The notes under the pieces are model-generated. The model worked only from the letters and a program-made list of their open reading frames with translations, ran no database searches and had not been told where the DNA came from. This document shows, piece after piece, positions 42,674 to 51,478 of a DNA stretch of 64,000 bases (the first letter of the stretch is position 1; every line of letters starts with the position of its first letter). Source of the stretch: Rhodococcus yananensis (GTDB lineage: Bacteria > Actinomycetota > Actinomycetes > Mycobacteriales > Mycobacteriaceae). Position numbers and translations under genes: made by a program. The stretch is from positions 31,334 to 95,333 of the forward strand of contig NZ_JAIYEP010000009.1 in the NCBI RefSeq assembly GCF_020515525.1. The letters are read 5' to 3'.

Positions 42674-45257
42674 CCCCGAACTTGCGATAGAGATTGCGGA
42701 TGTGTGTCTTGACGGTGTTGACCGACACCTGCAGTTCGTGCCCGATCTCTTCGGCGGTGCGGCCGGAGGGAAGGTGGACCAGTATTACCTGTTCGGCCGC
42801 CGTGATGGCAGGTACGGACGGTGCCGTGCTGCCGGCGAGGGTCCGGCGGAGGGTGCCGGTGAACCGGTACGAGGAGTCGATGTCGTGTGCGAGCACCGTC
42901 AGCAGCTCGGCGCAATCTGCGGCGAGGTCGAGGAACGGACGAGCAAGACCGTGGGGCTCGGCCAGTTCGAGGGCACGGTGCACCGACGTCCGCATCGCCT
43001 CGGAATGGTGTAGCCGCTGGGCGGCGAGTGCGTCGAGAAGGTGGACGCGGACGCTGCGCAGCGGGGTCGACGATTCGTCGTCGATCAGGTCTGCGAGCAT
43101 CTGTCGGGTTGCGTGGTGATGTCCGCGGGCGTACTCGATCATCGCCGCGAGCACTGTCGAGTCGACGGTGTGTCCGCGGGTATCCACCATGTGCCGGTGC
43201 AAATGGGTCGCTTCGTTCCGGCGCCCGAGGGACAGGAGGGTTCCTGCGAGGTAGGGCAGCAGGTCGGTTGTCGTGGAACCGAAGGGACCAGTACACACTG
43301 CCGCAGCGTTGCTCACGGCCGCTGCCACCCTGGCCGGTGACACATTGCTGGCCGACAACGCGTGCAGGTCGAATACGAAACGCACGTAGGGACCGAGCAC
43401 CCCCGATTCTGCAGAACCGGCAGTAGCCAGATACCGTCCGGCGATGCCGGTCGGATCGAGCGGTTCCGCGCGCAGATAGTGTGCCAGCACGATCAACATG
43501 ACGGCGTGTTGCGCATCCGGTGAGTCGAGATGGTCGTGCTGTTCGGCGACCTTCAGTGCCGCCGTTGCGCACGCGTGCATTCGCGCAAGGTCACCGGTCG
43601 ATCTGTGCAACCACGCCGACAGTATGGTCGACCGTAGTTGCAGCCGGGGATCCCCGGCGATGTTTGCCAGTGCTGCCGCCTCGTCCAGCAGCGTCGCTGC
43701 GGCGATGGGTCGGGTCGACAGCAGTGCGGCTGCATGTACGGTCCGGGCGTAGCTGTCGAGACACAGGCAGCCGGTGGAAGCGCGGTTGCTCAGTTCGTTC
43801 ACAGAGGCCGGGGAGGCGCACTTCCCCTCTGCCAGAGCGGCGGCCGTGTCCACGGCCGCCTCGAGCCGTGTGTCGATGCGTCCGTTGTCACTGTGCCCTG
43901 CGGGAGCGAGGGTATCGAGAAATGCTCGTGCCGAGGACGGGGATCCCTGCTCCAGGGCGTCGAGCGCGTGCAGCAGACGTACCGTCCGGATGGTGGACAG
44001 ACCGAGCGCGTCCAGATGGAGGAAAAACGTGTCGGTGTCACCTGCCAACACGACGGAGATGCCATGGTGTCGAGCCAGGTCGAGTGCTGCGACGGTGTCG
44101 TCTGCGGCAACGAGGTGAGCGAGCGCGTCGACCGGTGCGCCGGTCGAGAGGTACCACCGGGCCGCCAGGGAGTGCAGCTGGACTTCGCGAATGGGGTCGG
44201 TGCGGTGCAGTTCGGCTCGCAGGTGGGCAACGAGCATCGGGTGGTAGCGACGGGTGATCGTCCCGGTACCGGGTTCGACGGTGTGGAGCAGGGGAAACGC
44301 GGATCGTTCGAGGAACTCGAGGGCGTCGCTGGCAGACGTGTCGGTGAGGTGTTCGCACAGTTCGACGGTCGGTGCGTCGACGATGCAGGTCGACAGGAGG
44401 AAATCGAGAAGATGCTGCGGAAGAGCGGTCAGCAGGTCACCGATGAGCTGGTCGGATATCGGGTGCGGGGAGCGGGCGAGATCGGCGATGACCCCGCGGC
44501 GATCCGTTCGGGTGTGCAGGTGGATCGCTGCGATCCGCACGAGCGCTGCCCATCCGTCGGTCAATGCGATCAGTGCCGAGACATCGGCATCGTCGAGGTG
44601 ACTGTCGTGCTCGGCCAGAACCACCCGGACCTGGTGCTCGTCGAGAGCGAGTTGTTCCCATCCGATACGAGAGACGATTCCCGCTGCAGCCCACTCGTGC
44701 CAGGGCAAGGACGGCTCCCCCCGCGCCAGAAAGACGACCGTCACATGCGGAAAGTGCGCGAGCGTATCAATGAAGGCCGTCAGCTCCGTCAGGACGATCG
44801 GATCATGGAGCAGGTGCGCGTCATCGATGATCAGAATGATCGGATAAGGGCGACGGGCCAGATCTGCCGCGAGCGCCCGCGGATGGTCGGGATGTATCGG
44901 CACAACTGGGACCGGACCCGCGGTGCCGGATCGCTCGACGGCGTAGTCGATGGCGGTGCGCACCGTCACCCAGAAGGTCGCGGCGGTGTTGGTGCGATCC
45001 GAAACTCGAACCCACGCCGGAACAGTCGAGTCGGACGTGGCGATGTCTCGTGTGATCCAATCGCTCACGACGACGGTCTTGCCGGTGCCCGCCGGAGCGC
45101 ATACCAACACGGCGGTGGTGGACGAGCTGCGAACCGCTCGGTTCAGTGTGTCAGTGACAGCACGGTGCCGTTGTATCGGCACCGGTGAGGTCGGCAGCCA
45201 CGACCTGGCCGGGTCGCGGTCGGTGTGTACGGCCTCGCTGGGTCGGGCATCGGACAT
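42621..45257 (-). CDS. MalT/LAL-type LuxR transcriptional regulator
   Basis: An 878-residue regulator. A P-loop ATPase (APAGTGKT, about 54-61; Walker B IILIIDDAHLL) is followed by a long helical TPR-like region and a C-terminal LuxR helix-turn-helix (LPSGRTAEEIGHELQVSVNTVKTHIRNLYRKFG). Such proteins usually activate genes on binding a small ligand. Several Ala-rich helical repeats in the middle may hold the ligand site. It runs against the polysaccharide operon, overlapping its end, and could regulate it. The ATG at 45257 fits the family start. Confidence 0.9.
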   Translation of the reverse strand: MSDARPSEAVHTDRDPARSWLPTSPVPIQRHRAVTDTLNRAVRSSSTTAVLVCAPAGTGKTVVVSDWITRDIATSDSTVPAWVRVSDRTNTAATFWVTVRTAIDYAVERSGTAGPVPVVPIHPDHPRALAADLARRPYPIILIIDDAHLLHDPIVLTELTAFIDTLAHFPHVTVVFLARGEPSLPWHEWAAAGIVSRIGWEQLALDEHQVRVVLAEHDSHLDDADVSALIALTDGWAALVRIAAIHLHTRTDRRGVIADLARSPHPISDQLIGDLLTALPQHLLDFLLSTCIVDAPTVELCEHLTDTSASDALEFLERSAFPLLHTVEPGTGTITRRYHPMLVAHLRAELHRTDPIREVQLHSLAARWYLSTGAPVDALAHLVAADDTVAALDLARHHGISVVLAGDTDTFFLHLDALGLSTIRTVRLLHALDALEQGSPSSARAFLDTLAPAGHSDNGRIDTRLEAAVDTAAALAEGKCASPASVNELSNRASTGCLCLDSYARTVHAAALLSTRPIAAATLLDEAAALANIAGDPRLQLRSTILSAWLHRSTGDLARMHACATAALKVAEQHDHLDSPDAQHAVMLIVLAHYLRAEPLDPTGIAGRYLATAGSAESGVLGPYVRFVFDLHALSASNVSPARVAAAVSNAAAVCTGPFGSTTTDLLPYLAGTLLSLGRRNEATHLHRHMVDTRGHTVDSTVLAAMIEYARGHHHATRQMLADLIDDESSTPLRSVRVHLLDALAAQRLHHSEAMRTSVHRALELAEPHGLARPFLDLAADCAELLTVLAHDIDSSYRFTGTLRRTLAGSTAPSVPAITAAEQVILVHLPSGRTAEEIGHELQVSVNTVKTHIRNLYRKFGVRTRGEAISAAIRCGLL

Positions 45258-45481
45258 TCTGGATTCCCCCCGTACGGCAGGTACCGAACGGCCTTCGGAA
45301 AAACCCTACTATCGGCAAGGCTCACACAACGGGAAAACGTGAATTGTGCAGTGGGCCGGCGCTCCATTGTCAGGACGAACGGTCCACGAGAGGCAAAGTT
45401 CACCCTCTCCGGGCGAGGACATCACCGTAGAGCGAGCCGCATGATCGGTGACACGACATGCTCCCCCGAAAGGAACAGTCC

Positions 45482-45901
45482 ATGAGCACCTCGACTTCGT
45501 CGATGTCCGATCGGCATCCCGTGCGCAACGGATTCGCCGGCGCGACGACCATTGCTGCCGGAGCGCTACTCGCTGCGGCCGGCATTCTGTCGATCCTGCA
45601 AGGCATCTCGGCGCTCGCGAACGACGATCTGTTCGTCGTCGGGCCGGAATACCTCTACTCGTTCGACATCACCGGATGGGGATGGATTCACCTGCTCATC
45701 GGCATTCTGGTGGTGGCTACCGCGATCGGGTTGTTCGCGGCCGCCACGTGGGCGCGAGCCGTCGCGATCGTCCTGGCTGCCGTGTCCATCGTCGCGAACT
45801 TCCTGTGGCTTCCGTACTACCCGTGGTGGGCGGTCCTGGTCATCGCCCTCGACATCCTGGTGATCTGGGCGGTGGCGACGTGGTCGCCCGATTTCACCTG
45901 A
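45482..45901 (+). CDS. DUF7144-like four-span membrane protein
   Basis: A 139-residue protein with four hydrophobic segments (GATTIAAGALLAAAGILSIL, IHLLIGILVVATAIGLFAAA, AVAIVLAAVSIVANFLWLPY, WAVLVIALDILVIWAVA). It resembles the actinobacterial family named DUF7144. GAAAGGA precedes the ATG at 45482; an ATG at 45458 is possible. Function unknown. It starts a run of membrane and stress-type genes. Confidence 0.8.
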   Translation: MSTSTSSMSDRHPVRNGFAGATTIAAGALLAAAGILSILQGISALANDDLFVVGPEYLYSFDITGWGWIHLLIGILVVATAIGLFAAATWARAVAIVLAAVSIVANFLWLPYYPWWAVLVIALDILVIWAVATWSPDFT

Positions 45902-45922
45902 GACCGGTTCGATGAATCATTC

Positions 45923-45953
45923 GGGGTGCCCGGCCACAGCCGCCGGGCGCCCC
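45923..45953. terminator. Bidirectional hairpin between convergent genes
   Basis: A 10-bp stem (GGGGTGCCCG/CGGGCGCCCC, one G-T pair) with an 11-nt loop lies between the DUF7144-like gene and the small convergent gene. It is a likely terminator for both despite lacking a T-run. Confidence 0.5.
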
Positions 45954-45972
45954 GGCTGGCCGGCGGATAAGA

Positions 45973-46188
45973 TCACTGTGGCGATCGGCGCATTTCGAGC
46001 AGCGTCAACCCGAGATCATCGATCCGGGACATGATGGTCCGCATGGTCGTCGGGTCATTCATCGTCCCGAACAATGTTGTCATTCCGTGTTTTTCGTCGA
46101 CCTGTGCGCGCAGTTCGGGAAAGGCCGCAATCACCCGTGCGGAGAGCACGCCGTCGACGACGAACTGGTAGGACGCCCCAACGCTCAT
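45973..46188 (-). CDS. Small conserved hypothetical protein
   Basis: A 71-residue protein, MSVGASYQFVVDGVLSARVI at the start, with a regular alpha/beta pattern and the ending IDDLGLTLLEMRRSPQ. Similar short proteins (beta-alpha-beta, ACT-like in outline) occur in mycobacteria and rhodococci beside stress genes; function unknown. It converges on the DUF7144-like gene. The 263 bp before the DUF1269 gene contain no further gene. Confidence 0.65.
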   Translation of the reverse strand: MSVGASYQFVVDGVLSARVIAAFPELRAQVDEKHGMTTLFGTMNDPTTMRTIMSRIDDLGLTLLEMRRSPQ

Positions 46189-46451
46189 GATCGGCCTCCC
46201 AGGCTCCTACGTTCGGGATGCGGGATTCACGGATGAGGCTACTGTCCTCCGCGCCCCCCGATGCGCGCCTCATCCACAGCGGATGAAACCGACCCGTCGC
46301 TGCGGCAGATGGGTGGACACCGGCACCCACTTCACCCGCTAAGCATGATGCGCGCCGGTCGGCGCTGTTCCTAGGTTCGGTACGGACGACAGCGCGGGAC
46401 ACGTACCCGGAACGTCACCGTTCCCGGCCCGCCGAGGAAAGGACCGAAGAC

Positions 46452-46940
46452 ATGGCAGCGACACTGACGGTGTGGAAGTTCCCGACCGACAGCGGAGCCG
46501 ACACGGCACTGACCACACTCGAAGACCTGCAGAAACAGCAACTCATCACCGTTCACGATGCTGCCACTGTCCGCTGGCCGGCCGACGCGAAGAAACCGCG
46601 GACCCGCCAACTGAGCGATCTCACCGGTGCCGGGGCGTTGGGTGGAACATTTTGGGGTCTGTTGTTCGGGCTGTTGTTCTTCGTTCCGTTGCTGGGGGCA
46701 GCTATCGGGGCGGGAGTCGGTGCGCTGTCCGGATCACTCGCCGACGTAGGCATCGACGATGATTTCATCAAGGGTGTCCGTGACAAGATCACCCCTGGCA
46801 CGTCCGCGTTGTTCGTGCTCACCTCCGATGCGACCGTGGACCGGGTCCACGAAGCGTTCGCTGGTCAGAGCGGGGAACTGATCTCCACGAATTTGTCTCA
46901 CGAGCAGGAAGCCCGGCTGCGTGAAGTGTTCTCCGAATGA
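46452..46940 (+). CDS. DUF1269 family protein
   Basis: A 162-residue protein: an N-terminal alpha/beta part (MAATLTVWKFPTDSGADTAL), a glycine-rich hydrophobic hairpin (FWGLLFGLLFFVPLLGAAIG) and a C-terminal alpha/beta part (GTSALFVLTSDATVDRV). This is the DUF1269 layout, a family found in the membrane of many bacteria, with unknown function and frequent stress association. GAGGAAAGGA precedes the ATG. Confidence 0.85.
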   Translation: MAATLTVWKFPTDSGADTALTTLEDLQKQQLITVHDAATVRWPADAKKPRTRQLSDLTGAGALGGTFWGLLFGLLFFVPLLGAAIGAGVGALSGSLADVGIDDDFIKGVRDKITPGTSALFVLTSDATVDRVHEAFAGQSGELISTNLSHEQEARLREVFSE

Positions 46941-47034
46941 ATCACCGCCAGTCCCTATGGACGAGATAGCGCGCGGACACCGGTGTGCACCCGACGCGTC
47001 TGTGGTGCATGGGCATCAATGACAGGAGACTGTG

Positions 47035-47490
47035 GTGACCGCGAACATTCCCGGCCGGTCGAGTCGGTACACGGTCGATGCGAAACGACTGTGGGCGGGT
47101 GGTGGTGCCACTGCCCTGGTGGCGTCGCTGACCGCAGCGGTCGGATTTCTGATCGTGCGTGATGTGCTGGACATCCCGGTTCTCACCTCGGTGGTCGAGT
47201 TCGGGCGTTCGCAGCTCACCACGGTCATCGGGTACGGCGTCGTCTCGGCTGTGTTGGCTACTGCACTACTCCACCTGTTGATTCTCACGACCCCTCGGGC
47301 GCTGAGCTTCTTCGGCTGGATCTGCATCCTGGCGACGGTCGCAGCGGCCTTGTGGCCGTTCACCGTCGAGGCGACCCTTGCCTCGAAGATTGCCAGCGGC
47401 CTTCTTTATTTCATCACCGGCATCGCGATCTACTCTCTGCTGGCCGGTGTAGCGTCGGCGGCCAGGCGGGCAGTGCCGCCGTCCCGGTGA
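47035..47490 (+). CDS. DUF6069-like four-span membrane protein
   Basis: A 151-residue membrane protein with four spans: ATALVASLTAAVGFLIVRDV, VIGYGVVSAVLATALLHLLI, FFGWICILATVAAALWPF, LLYFITGIAIYSLLAGVAS. It fits the actinobacterial DUF6069 type. Start codons are GTG 47032 and GTG 47035; AGGAG at 47024 favours the second. It ends 12 nt from the convergent DUF389 gene. Confidence 0.78.
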   Translation: MTANIPGRSSRYTVDAKRLWAGGGATALVASLTAAVGFLIVRDVLDIPVLTSVVEFGRSQLTTVIGYGVVSAVLATALLHLLILTTPRALSFFGWICILATVAAALWPFTVEATLASKIASGLLYFITGIAIYSLLAGVASAARRAVPPSR

Positions 47491-47502
47491 ACCGCTCGCG
47501 TG

Positions 47503-48483
47503 TCACTTCGATTCGATCCGTTCGATGTGTGTGCCGACGGTGTGAACGACCTGCAAGTCCGGATCCCACGGGACGATCGCATCGACCGCGACGTCGAGCT
47601 CGTCCAGGGCAGGCAACTCGGCCGGACCCAGGACCGAGACGATCACGGTGGTGCCGTGCCAGTGCACGTCCGTGACCTCCGCCCCGGGCGTCTGCTCGAG
47701 CCACTGCTGTGCCTGGGCCGAGATCTGCCGGGCCCACAAGGAGGCCAAAGAGTTGACGACCATCGGCACCGCGACGACGGCCAGCGCGACCGCCAGCACC
47801 GCATACGCCCGCCGCCACCGGGACGCGACTGCCTGCGTTTCACGGGAATAGCCTGCCATGACGAGAACCACTGTGGCGGTGATGATCAGAGCGACGACGT
47901 TGGATGTGAACAGAACGAATGCACCGAGGGCAAGTGCCGGCGCTCCCGAGCCCAAACAGACGCCGACCACGGCAAGGGGAGGAACCAGTGAGATCGCGAT
48001 GGCCACACCCGGCAACACGTCCCCGACATCGCGGCGTGTCACCGCGATTGCTCCCACCAGGCCCGTGGCCAACGCCGCGGTCAGATCCATCAACGTCGGC
48101 GACGTTCGACCGAGAACCTGTGAATTGGCCAGCACATTACCGGGATTGGGAAGTATCTGAGCGAAGATCACACCGAGAACGACGACCAGAACGATACCGG
48201 CGACGATTCGGGCGAGGCTGCGTGTGATCAGCGGACCCCGCCCGACCGCGATACCCAAACCCACCCCGAGGATCGGCGTGGACAAGGGAGCCACGATCAT
48301 CGCCCCGATCACGGTGGCGGTCGAGTCGCTGACCACGCCCGCTACGGCAATGATCGCCGAGAGGGCGAGCATCGTCCAGAACGCGGATCGCTTGGCCTGG
48401 CGGTCACCGACCGACAGATCCAGACGCTCGTCGAGTTCGGCGAGGCTGCGGCGTTGTGTTCCAGGCACAAGGGCTTCGAGCAT
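47503..48483 (-). CDS. DUF389 membrane protein (copy 2)
   Basis: A 326-residue paralogue of the protein at 28.9 kb. Both share LDERLDL, GDSTATVIGAMIVAPLSTPI (SDST here), RRDVGDVLPGVAIAISLVPP and the C-terminal PWDPDLQVVHTVG, so a recent common origin is clear. About seven spans precede a soluble tail. The ATG follows the YihY-type stop directly (TGAATG on the minus strand), so the two form an operon. Confidence 0.9.
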   Translation of the reverse strand: MLEALVPGTQRRSLAELDERLDLSVGDRQAKRSAFWTMLALSAIIAVAGVVSDSTATVIGAMIVAPLSTPILGVGLGIAVGRGPLITRSLARIVAGIVLVVVLGVIFAQILPNPGNVLANSQVLGRTSPTLMDLTAALATGLVGAIAVTRRDVGDVLPGVAIAISLVPPLAVVGVCLGSGAPALALGAFVLFTSNVVALIITATVVLVMAGYSRETQAVASRWRRAYAVLAVALAVVAVPMVVNSLASLWARQISAQAQQWLEQTPGAEVTDVHWHGTTVIVSVLGPAELPALDELDVAVDAIVPWDPDLQVVHTVGTHIERIESK

Positions 48484-49347
48484 TCAGGACCTCCCGGAAG
48501 AGTCGTCGGATGCGGCCGGGTCCAGCGCAGCGTCGCTGCCGGCAGGAACCGCAGGAACACGCATTACTGCATCGGCGATGACAGGTGAGGCGACCAGAAC
48601 GACAGCGACCGCAAACAACCAACCGACACCTGCGAAGACGACGCCGAGCACACCGAAATGGTCGGCGGACGAGGCAACTGCGCGGGGCATGACGATCCGA
48701 CTGGCGCTGTCCACCACGCTGAGCAACGTCGCAGTCACGGCACCGGTGGCCCACAGGACGGGTGCGGGCACCGCCCGCACGGTCAACAGCCGAGGGCACC
48801 ACGTCCAGGTACAGGCCCACACACACCATTGACCGATCACAATCGGCAACACCATGCCCGAGGACTGGATCGCCCCGACGACCACAATCGATGCGGCCAC
48901 GGTGAACAGGACGGCGAACCAGCGCCATCCCTGCATAAGCTCCAAGCTTCGGACATTCCATATTCGTCCGTACATGCGCCCCAGAGCGCGGGTGAACGAC
49001 GTACCGCTGATAACCACCATGAGTGCACCGAACACCCCGAAAGCCGCGGTCTGCGATGTCATCTGCAGATCCTCGACCTGCACGATCGCCGCGTCGATCG
49101 AGAATCGATCCTGCAGGATTCTGCCGAGCACCGCACCGTCGACCAGTGCGCTCATCGCGATCAGAACAGGCAGTACCGAGGTGAACATCTGCCCAGCCAA
49201 TGTCATGGAGCGATCGACCAGTTCGATCCGCGCCAGACCCACCGCGATCCGTTCGATCACCCGACCCGCCGGATGTGAGATCAGCACGCGCAGGAGCCGT
49301 CTCGCAGCGGGTTCACCCGGGAACGGCGGACGAATCGGTGACACCAT
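48484..49347 (-). CDS. YihY/BrkB-family membrane protein
   Basis: A 287-residue integral membrane protein with six predicted spans and the YihY-like pattern: a long first region with RIELVDRSMTLAGQMFTSVLPV, then FGALMVVISGTSFTRALGRM and VGVGWLFAVAVVLV-type helices. The start is set at ATG 49347 because GGAGGGAGGC stands 3-4 nt before it; an ATG at 49473 is open but lacks such a site. It is translationally coupled to the DUF389 gene. Function is unknown despite the old name ribonuclease BN. Confidence 0.78.
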   Translation of the reverse strand: MVSPIRPPFPGEPAARRLLRVLISHPAGRVIERIAVGLARIELVDRSMTLAGQMFTSVLPVLIAMSALVDGAVLGRILQDRFSIDAAIVQVEDLQMTSQTAAFGVFGALMVVISGTSFTRALGRMYGRIWNVRSLELMQGWRWFAVLFTVAASIVVVGAIQSSGMVLPIVIGQWCVWACTWTWCPRLLTVRAVPAPVLWATGAVTATLLSVVDSASRIVMPRAVASSADHFGVLGVVFAGVGWLFAVAVVLVASPVIADAVMRVPAVPAGSDAALDPAASDDSSGRS

Positions 49348-49557
49348 GGCGCCTCCCTCCACCGGCGTCCCGGCATCGCCGTCCGCACCGACTGTTGCAG
49401 TATCCGCCGCACCGACAATTCTCTCCCCGAGAAGCGGTGGGAGAGATCCTCCAATTCGATGTTCACCCTCCACGGATGACGCTCCCCCGAACCGTTCCGG
49501 TTAGTTTCGACTCAGCGGACCGGGGTCGATACGACCGGTGGCGAGGGGAGTATCACG

Positions 49558-50754
49558 GTGAGCGCAACCGAGGGAACTTCGCCTCTGCCCCGCTCGCAGG
49601 CGGTATCCGAACCCCCCACGCGAATCGCCTGGTCGATCCCCAGGGGCCTGATCGTCCTGCTCGCCGCAGCCGCCGCCGTCGCCGCGGTGGTGGGAATCAA
49701 AGCTCTCGCCGGCATCATCGGACCGGTCTTTCTCGCGTTGATGCTGACCATCTCGATGCATCCCATCCAGGCCCGAGTCGAACGCAGAGGGTTGCCGCCC
49801 TGGGCGGGGATGGTGGCCGCCATCGTCGCTGTCTACACATTTCTGCTCGGACTGGTCTGCGCTCTGATCGTCACCGCCGCCCAACTCGCGTCGATGTTGC
49901 CCCAGTACGCCGACAGCTTCGACGATCTCCTCGGCGGTGTCCGCTCCACACTGTCCGGCGCCGGTGTCGACGACTTCCAAATCGCGAACCTGCTGGGCGA
50001 GATCGACCTCAGGCACGCGGTGACGCTGCTCGAATCAGCACTGGCAGGGGTGCTGTCGACGACATCGAATCTGGTCTTCGTCCTGGCGTTGTTGCTGTTC
50101 ATGGCATTCGACGGAATGCACATCGGCCGCAAACTCGTCATCATCGGACAACTGCGCCCCGACATCCGGTACGCCCTGGCCACGTTCACCGATGGCACCC
50201 GCCGGTATCTGACGGTGTCGACAATCTTCGGGTTGATCGTAGCGGTGCTCGACGGTGGAGTGCTGTGGTTGCTCGGTGTCCCGCTGCCGCTGGCATGGGC
50301 GGTGTTGTCGTTCATCACCAACTACATCCCCAACATCGGCTTCGTCATCGGTTTGATTCCACCGGCATTGCTGGCGCTGCTCGACGGCGGGCCGGTGCTG
50401 ATGCTGTGGGTGATCGTTCTCTACAGCGTGATCAACTTCGTCATCCAATCGATCATCCAGCCGAAGTTCGTCGGTGACGCCGTCGGCATCACCGTGACGA
50501 TGACGTTCCTGGCGCTGGTGTTCTGGTCGTGGGTGCTCGGCCCGCTCGGGGCGATCCTGGCCATCCCACTGACCCTGCTGGCCAAATCGATGCTCCTGGA
50601 CATCGATCCCGCGACACGGTGGGCCAACGTCCTCGTCAGCGACATGCGCAACCAAGCCACCGCCACCACCGACCCGTTCACCGTCGACGAGGACGACCGC
50701 CGAGCCCCCGGCGGGTCCGCCGACACCACTGACACCGCCGACGAGGACAAGTGA
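49558..50754 (+). CDS. AI-2E family transporter
   Basis: A 398-residue membrane protein of the AI-2E/TqsA-PerM family with about eight spans. Family blocks are LVFVLALLLFMAFDGM, LGVPLPLAWAVLSFITNYIPNIGFVIG and IIQPKFVGDAVGITVT. Members export signals or exchange ions; the substrate cannot be told. The C-terminal 45 residues are acidic and Asp/Thr-rich. GTG start. It is 9 nt before the SfLAP-type gene, so an operon is likely. Confidence 0.9.
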   Translation: MSATEGTSPLPRSQAVSEPPTRIAWSIPRGLIVLLAAAAAVAAVVGIKALAGIIGPVFLALMLTISMHPIQARVERRGLPPWAGMVAAIVAVYTFLLGLVCALIVTAAQLASMLPQYADSFDDLLGGVRSTLSGAGVDDFQIANLLGEIDLRHAVTLLESALAGVLSTTSNLVFVLALLLFMAFDGMHIGRKLVIIGQLRPDIRYALATFTDGTRRYLTVSTIFGLIVAVLDGGVLWLLGVPLPLAWAVLSFITNYIPNIGFVIGLIPPALLALLDGGPVLMLWVIVLYSVINFVIQSIIQPKFVGDAVGITVTMTFLALVFWSWVLGPLGAILAIPLTLLAKSMLLDIDPATRWANVLVSDMRNQATATTDPFTVDEDDRRAPGGSADTTDTADEDK

Positions 50755-50763
50755 GGAAAACAC

Positions 50764-51423
50764 ATGGGAGCTGTCATCGGCGATCTCCTGCCACTGGCAG
50801 TAGGTGTCGCAATCTCGCCGATCCCCATCGTGGCGACGATCCTGATGCTGTTGTCGACACACGCGGGATCGACCAGCACCGGATTCGGTGTGGGCTGGGT
50901 GATGGGCATCGTCGTGGTAACCGGACTCGTGGTGCTCGCGTCAGGAACCATCGACAGCAACGGCGCCGACAACGGTTCCCCGGCAGCGTCGTGGACGAAA
51001 ATCGTGCTGGGCACGGCGCTCGTGGTGTTGGCGATCGCTCAATGGCGACGTCGCACCGACACCGAGGTGCCCGGTTGGATGAAGGCGATCGACGAATTCA
51101 CCTTCTTGCGGGCCACCGGCCTCGGGATGCTGCTCTCCGGTGTGAACCCGAAGAATCTGCTGCTGTGCGTCTCCGCCGGAATTACCATCGGCACAGCCGG
51201 TCTCGACGGTGCTGGGCCTATGGGTGCCGTCATAGTGTTCACCGTCCTCGCCGCGTCGACCGTTCTGGTTCCCGTCGTGGGCTACGCGCTCGCGCGTGAA
51301 CGGATACAACCTTCCCTCGACGCGGTCAAGACATGGCTCCAAGCGAACAACCACCAGGTGATGGCGTTGATTCTGCTGATCATGGGGTCGGTCGTCATCG
51401 GCAAAGGCCTCGGCGGACTGTGA
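50764..51423 (+). CDS. GAP/SfLAP-family membrane protein
   Basis: A 219-residue membrane protein with six spans resembling LysE-type exporters. The motifs LLPLAVGVAISPIPIVATIL and GMLLSGVNPKNLLLCVSAG place it in the GAP (Sap, sulfolipid-1-addressing protein) family. M. tuberculosis Sap takes part in transport of sulfolipid-1 to the surface. AAGTGAGG precedes the ATG. A sulfoglycoconjugate role here is suggested by the SQD1 operon 8 kb upstream, but the family also has members without sulfur links. Confidence 0.85.
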   Translation: MGAVIGDLLPLAVGVAISPIPIVATILMLLSTHAGSTSTGFGVGWVMGIVVVTGLVVLASGTIDSNGADNGSPAASWTKIVLGTALVVLAIAQWRRRTDTEVPGWMKAIDEFTFLRATGLGMLLSGVNPKNLLLCVSAGITIGTAGLDGAGPMGAVIVFTVLAASTVLVPVVGYALARERIQPSLDAVKTWLQANNHQVMALILLIMGSVVIGKGLGGL

Positions 51424-51478
51424 GACCGACCAGGAGGACACCGAAACGGACCGAGACCGACGCGAGGGGAGCACAGCC

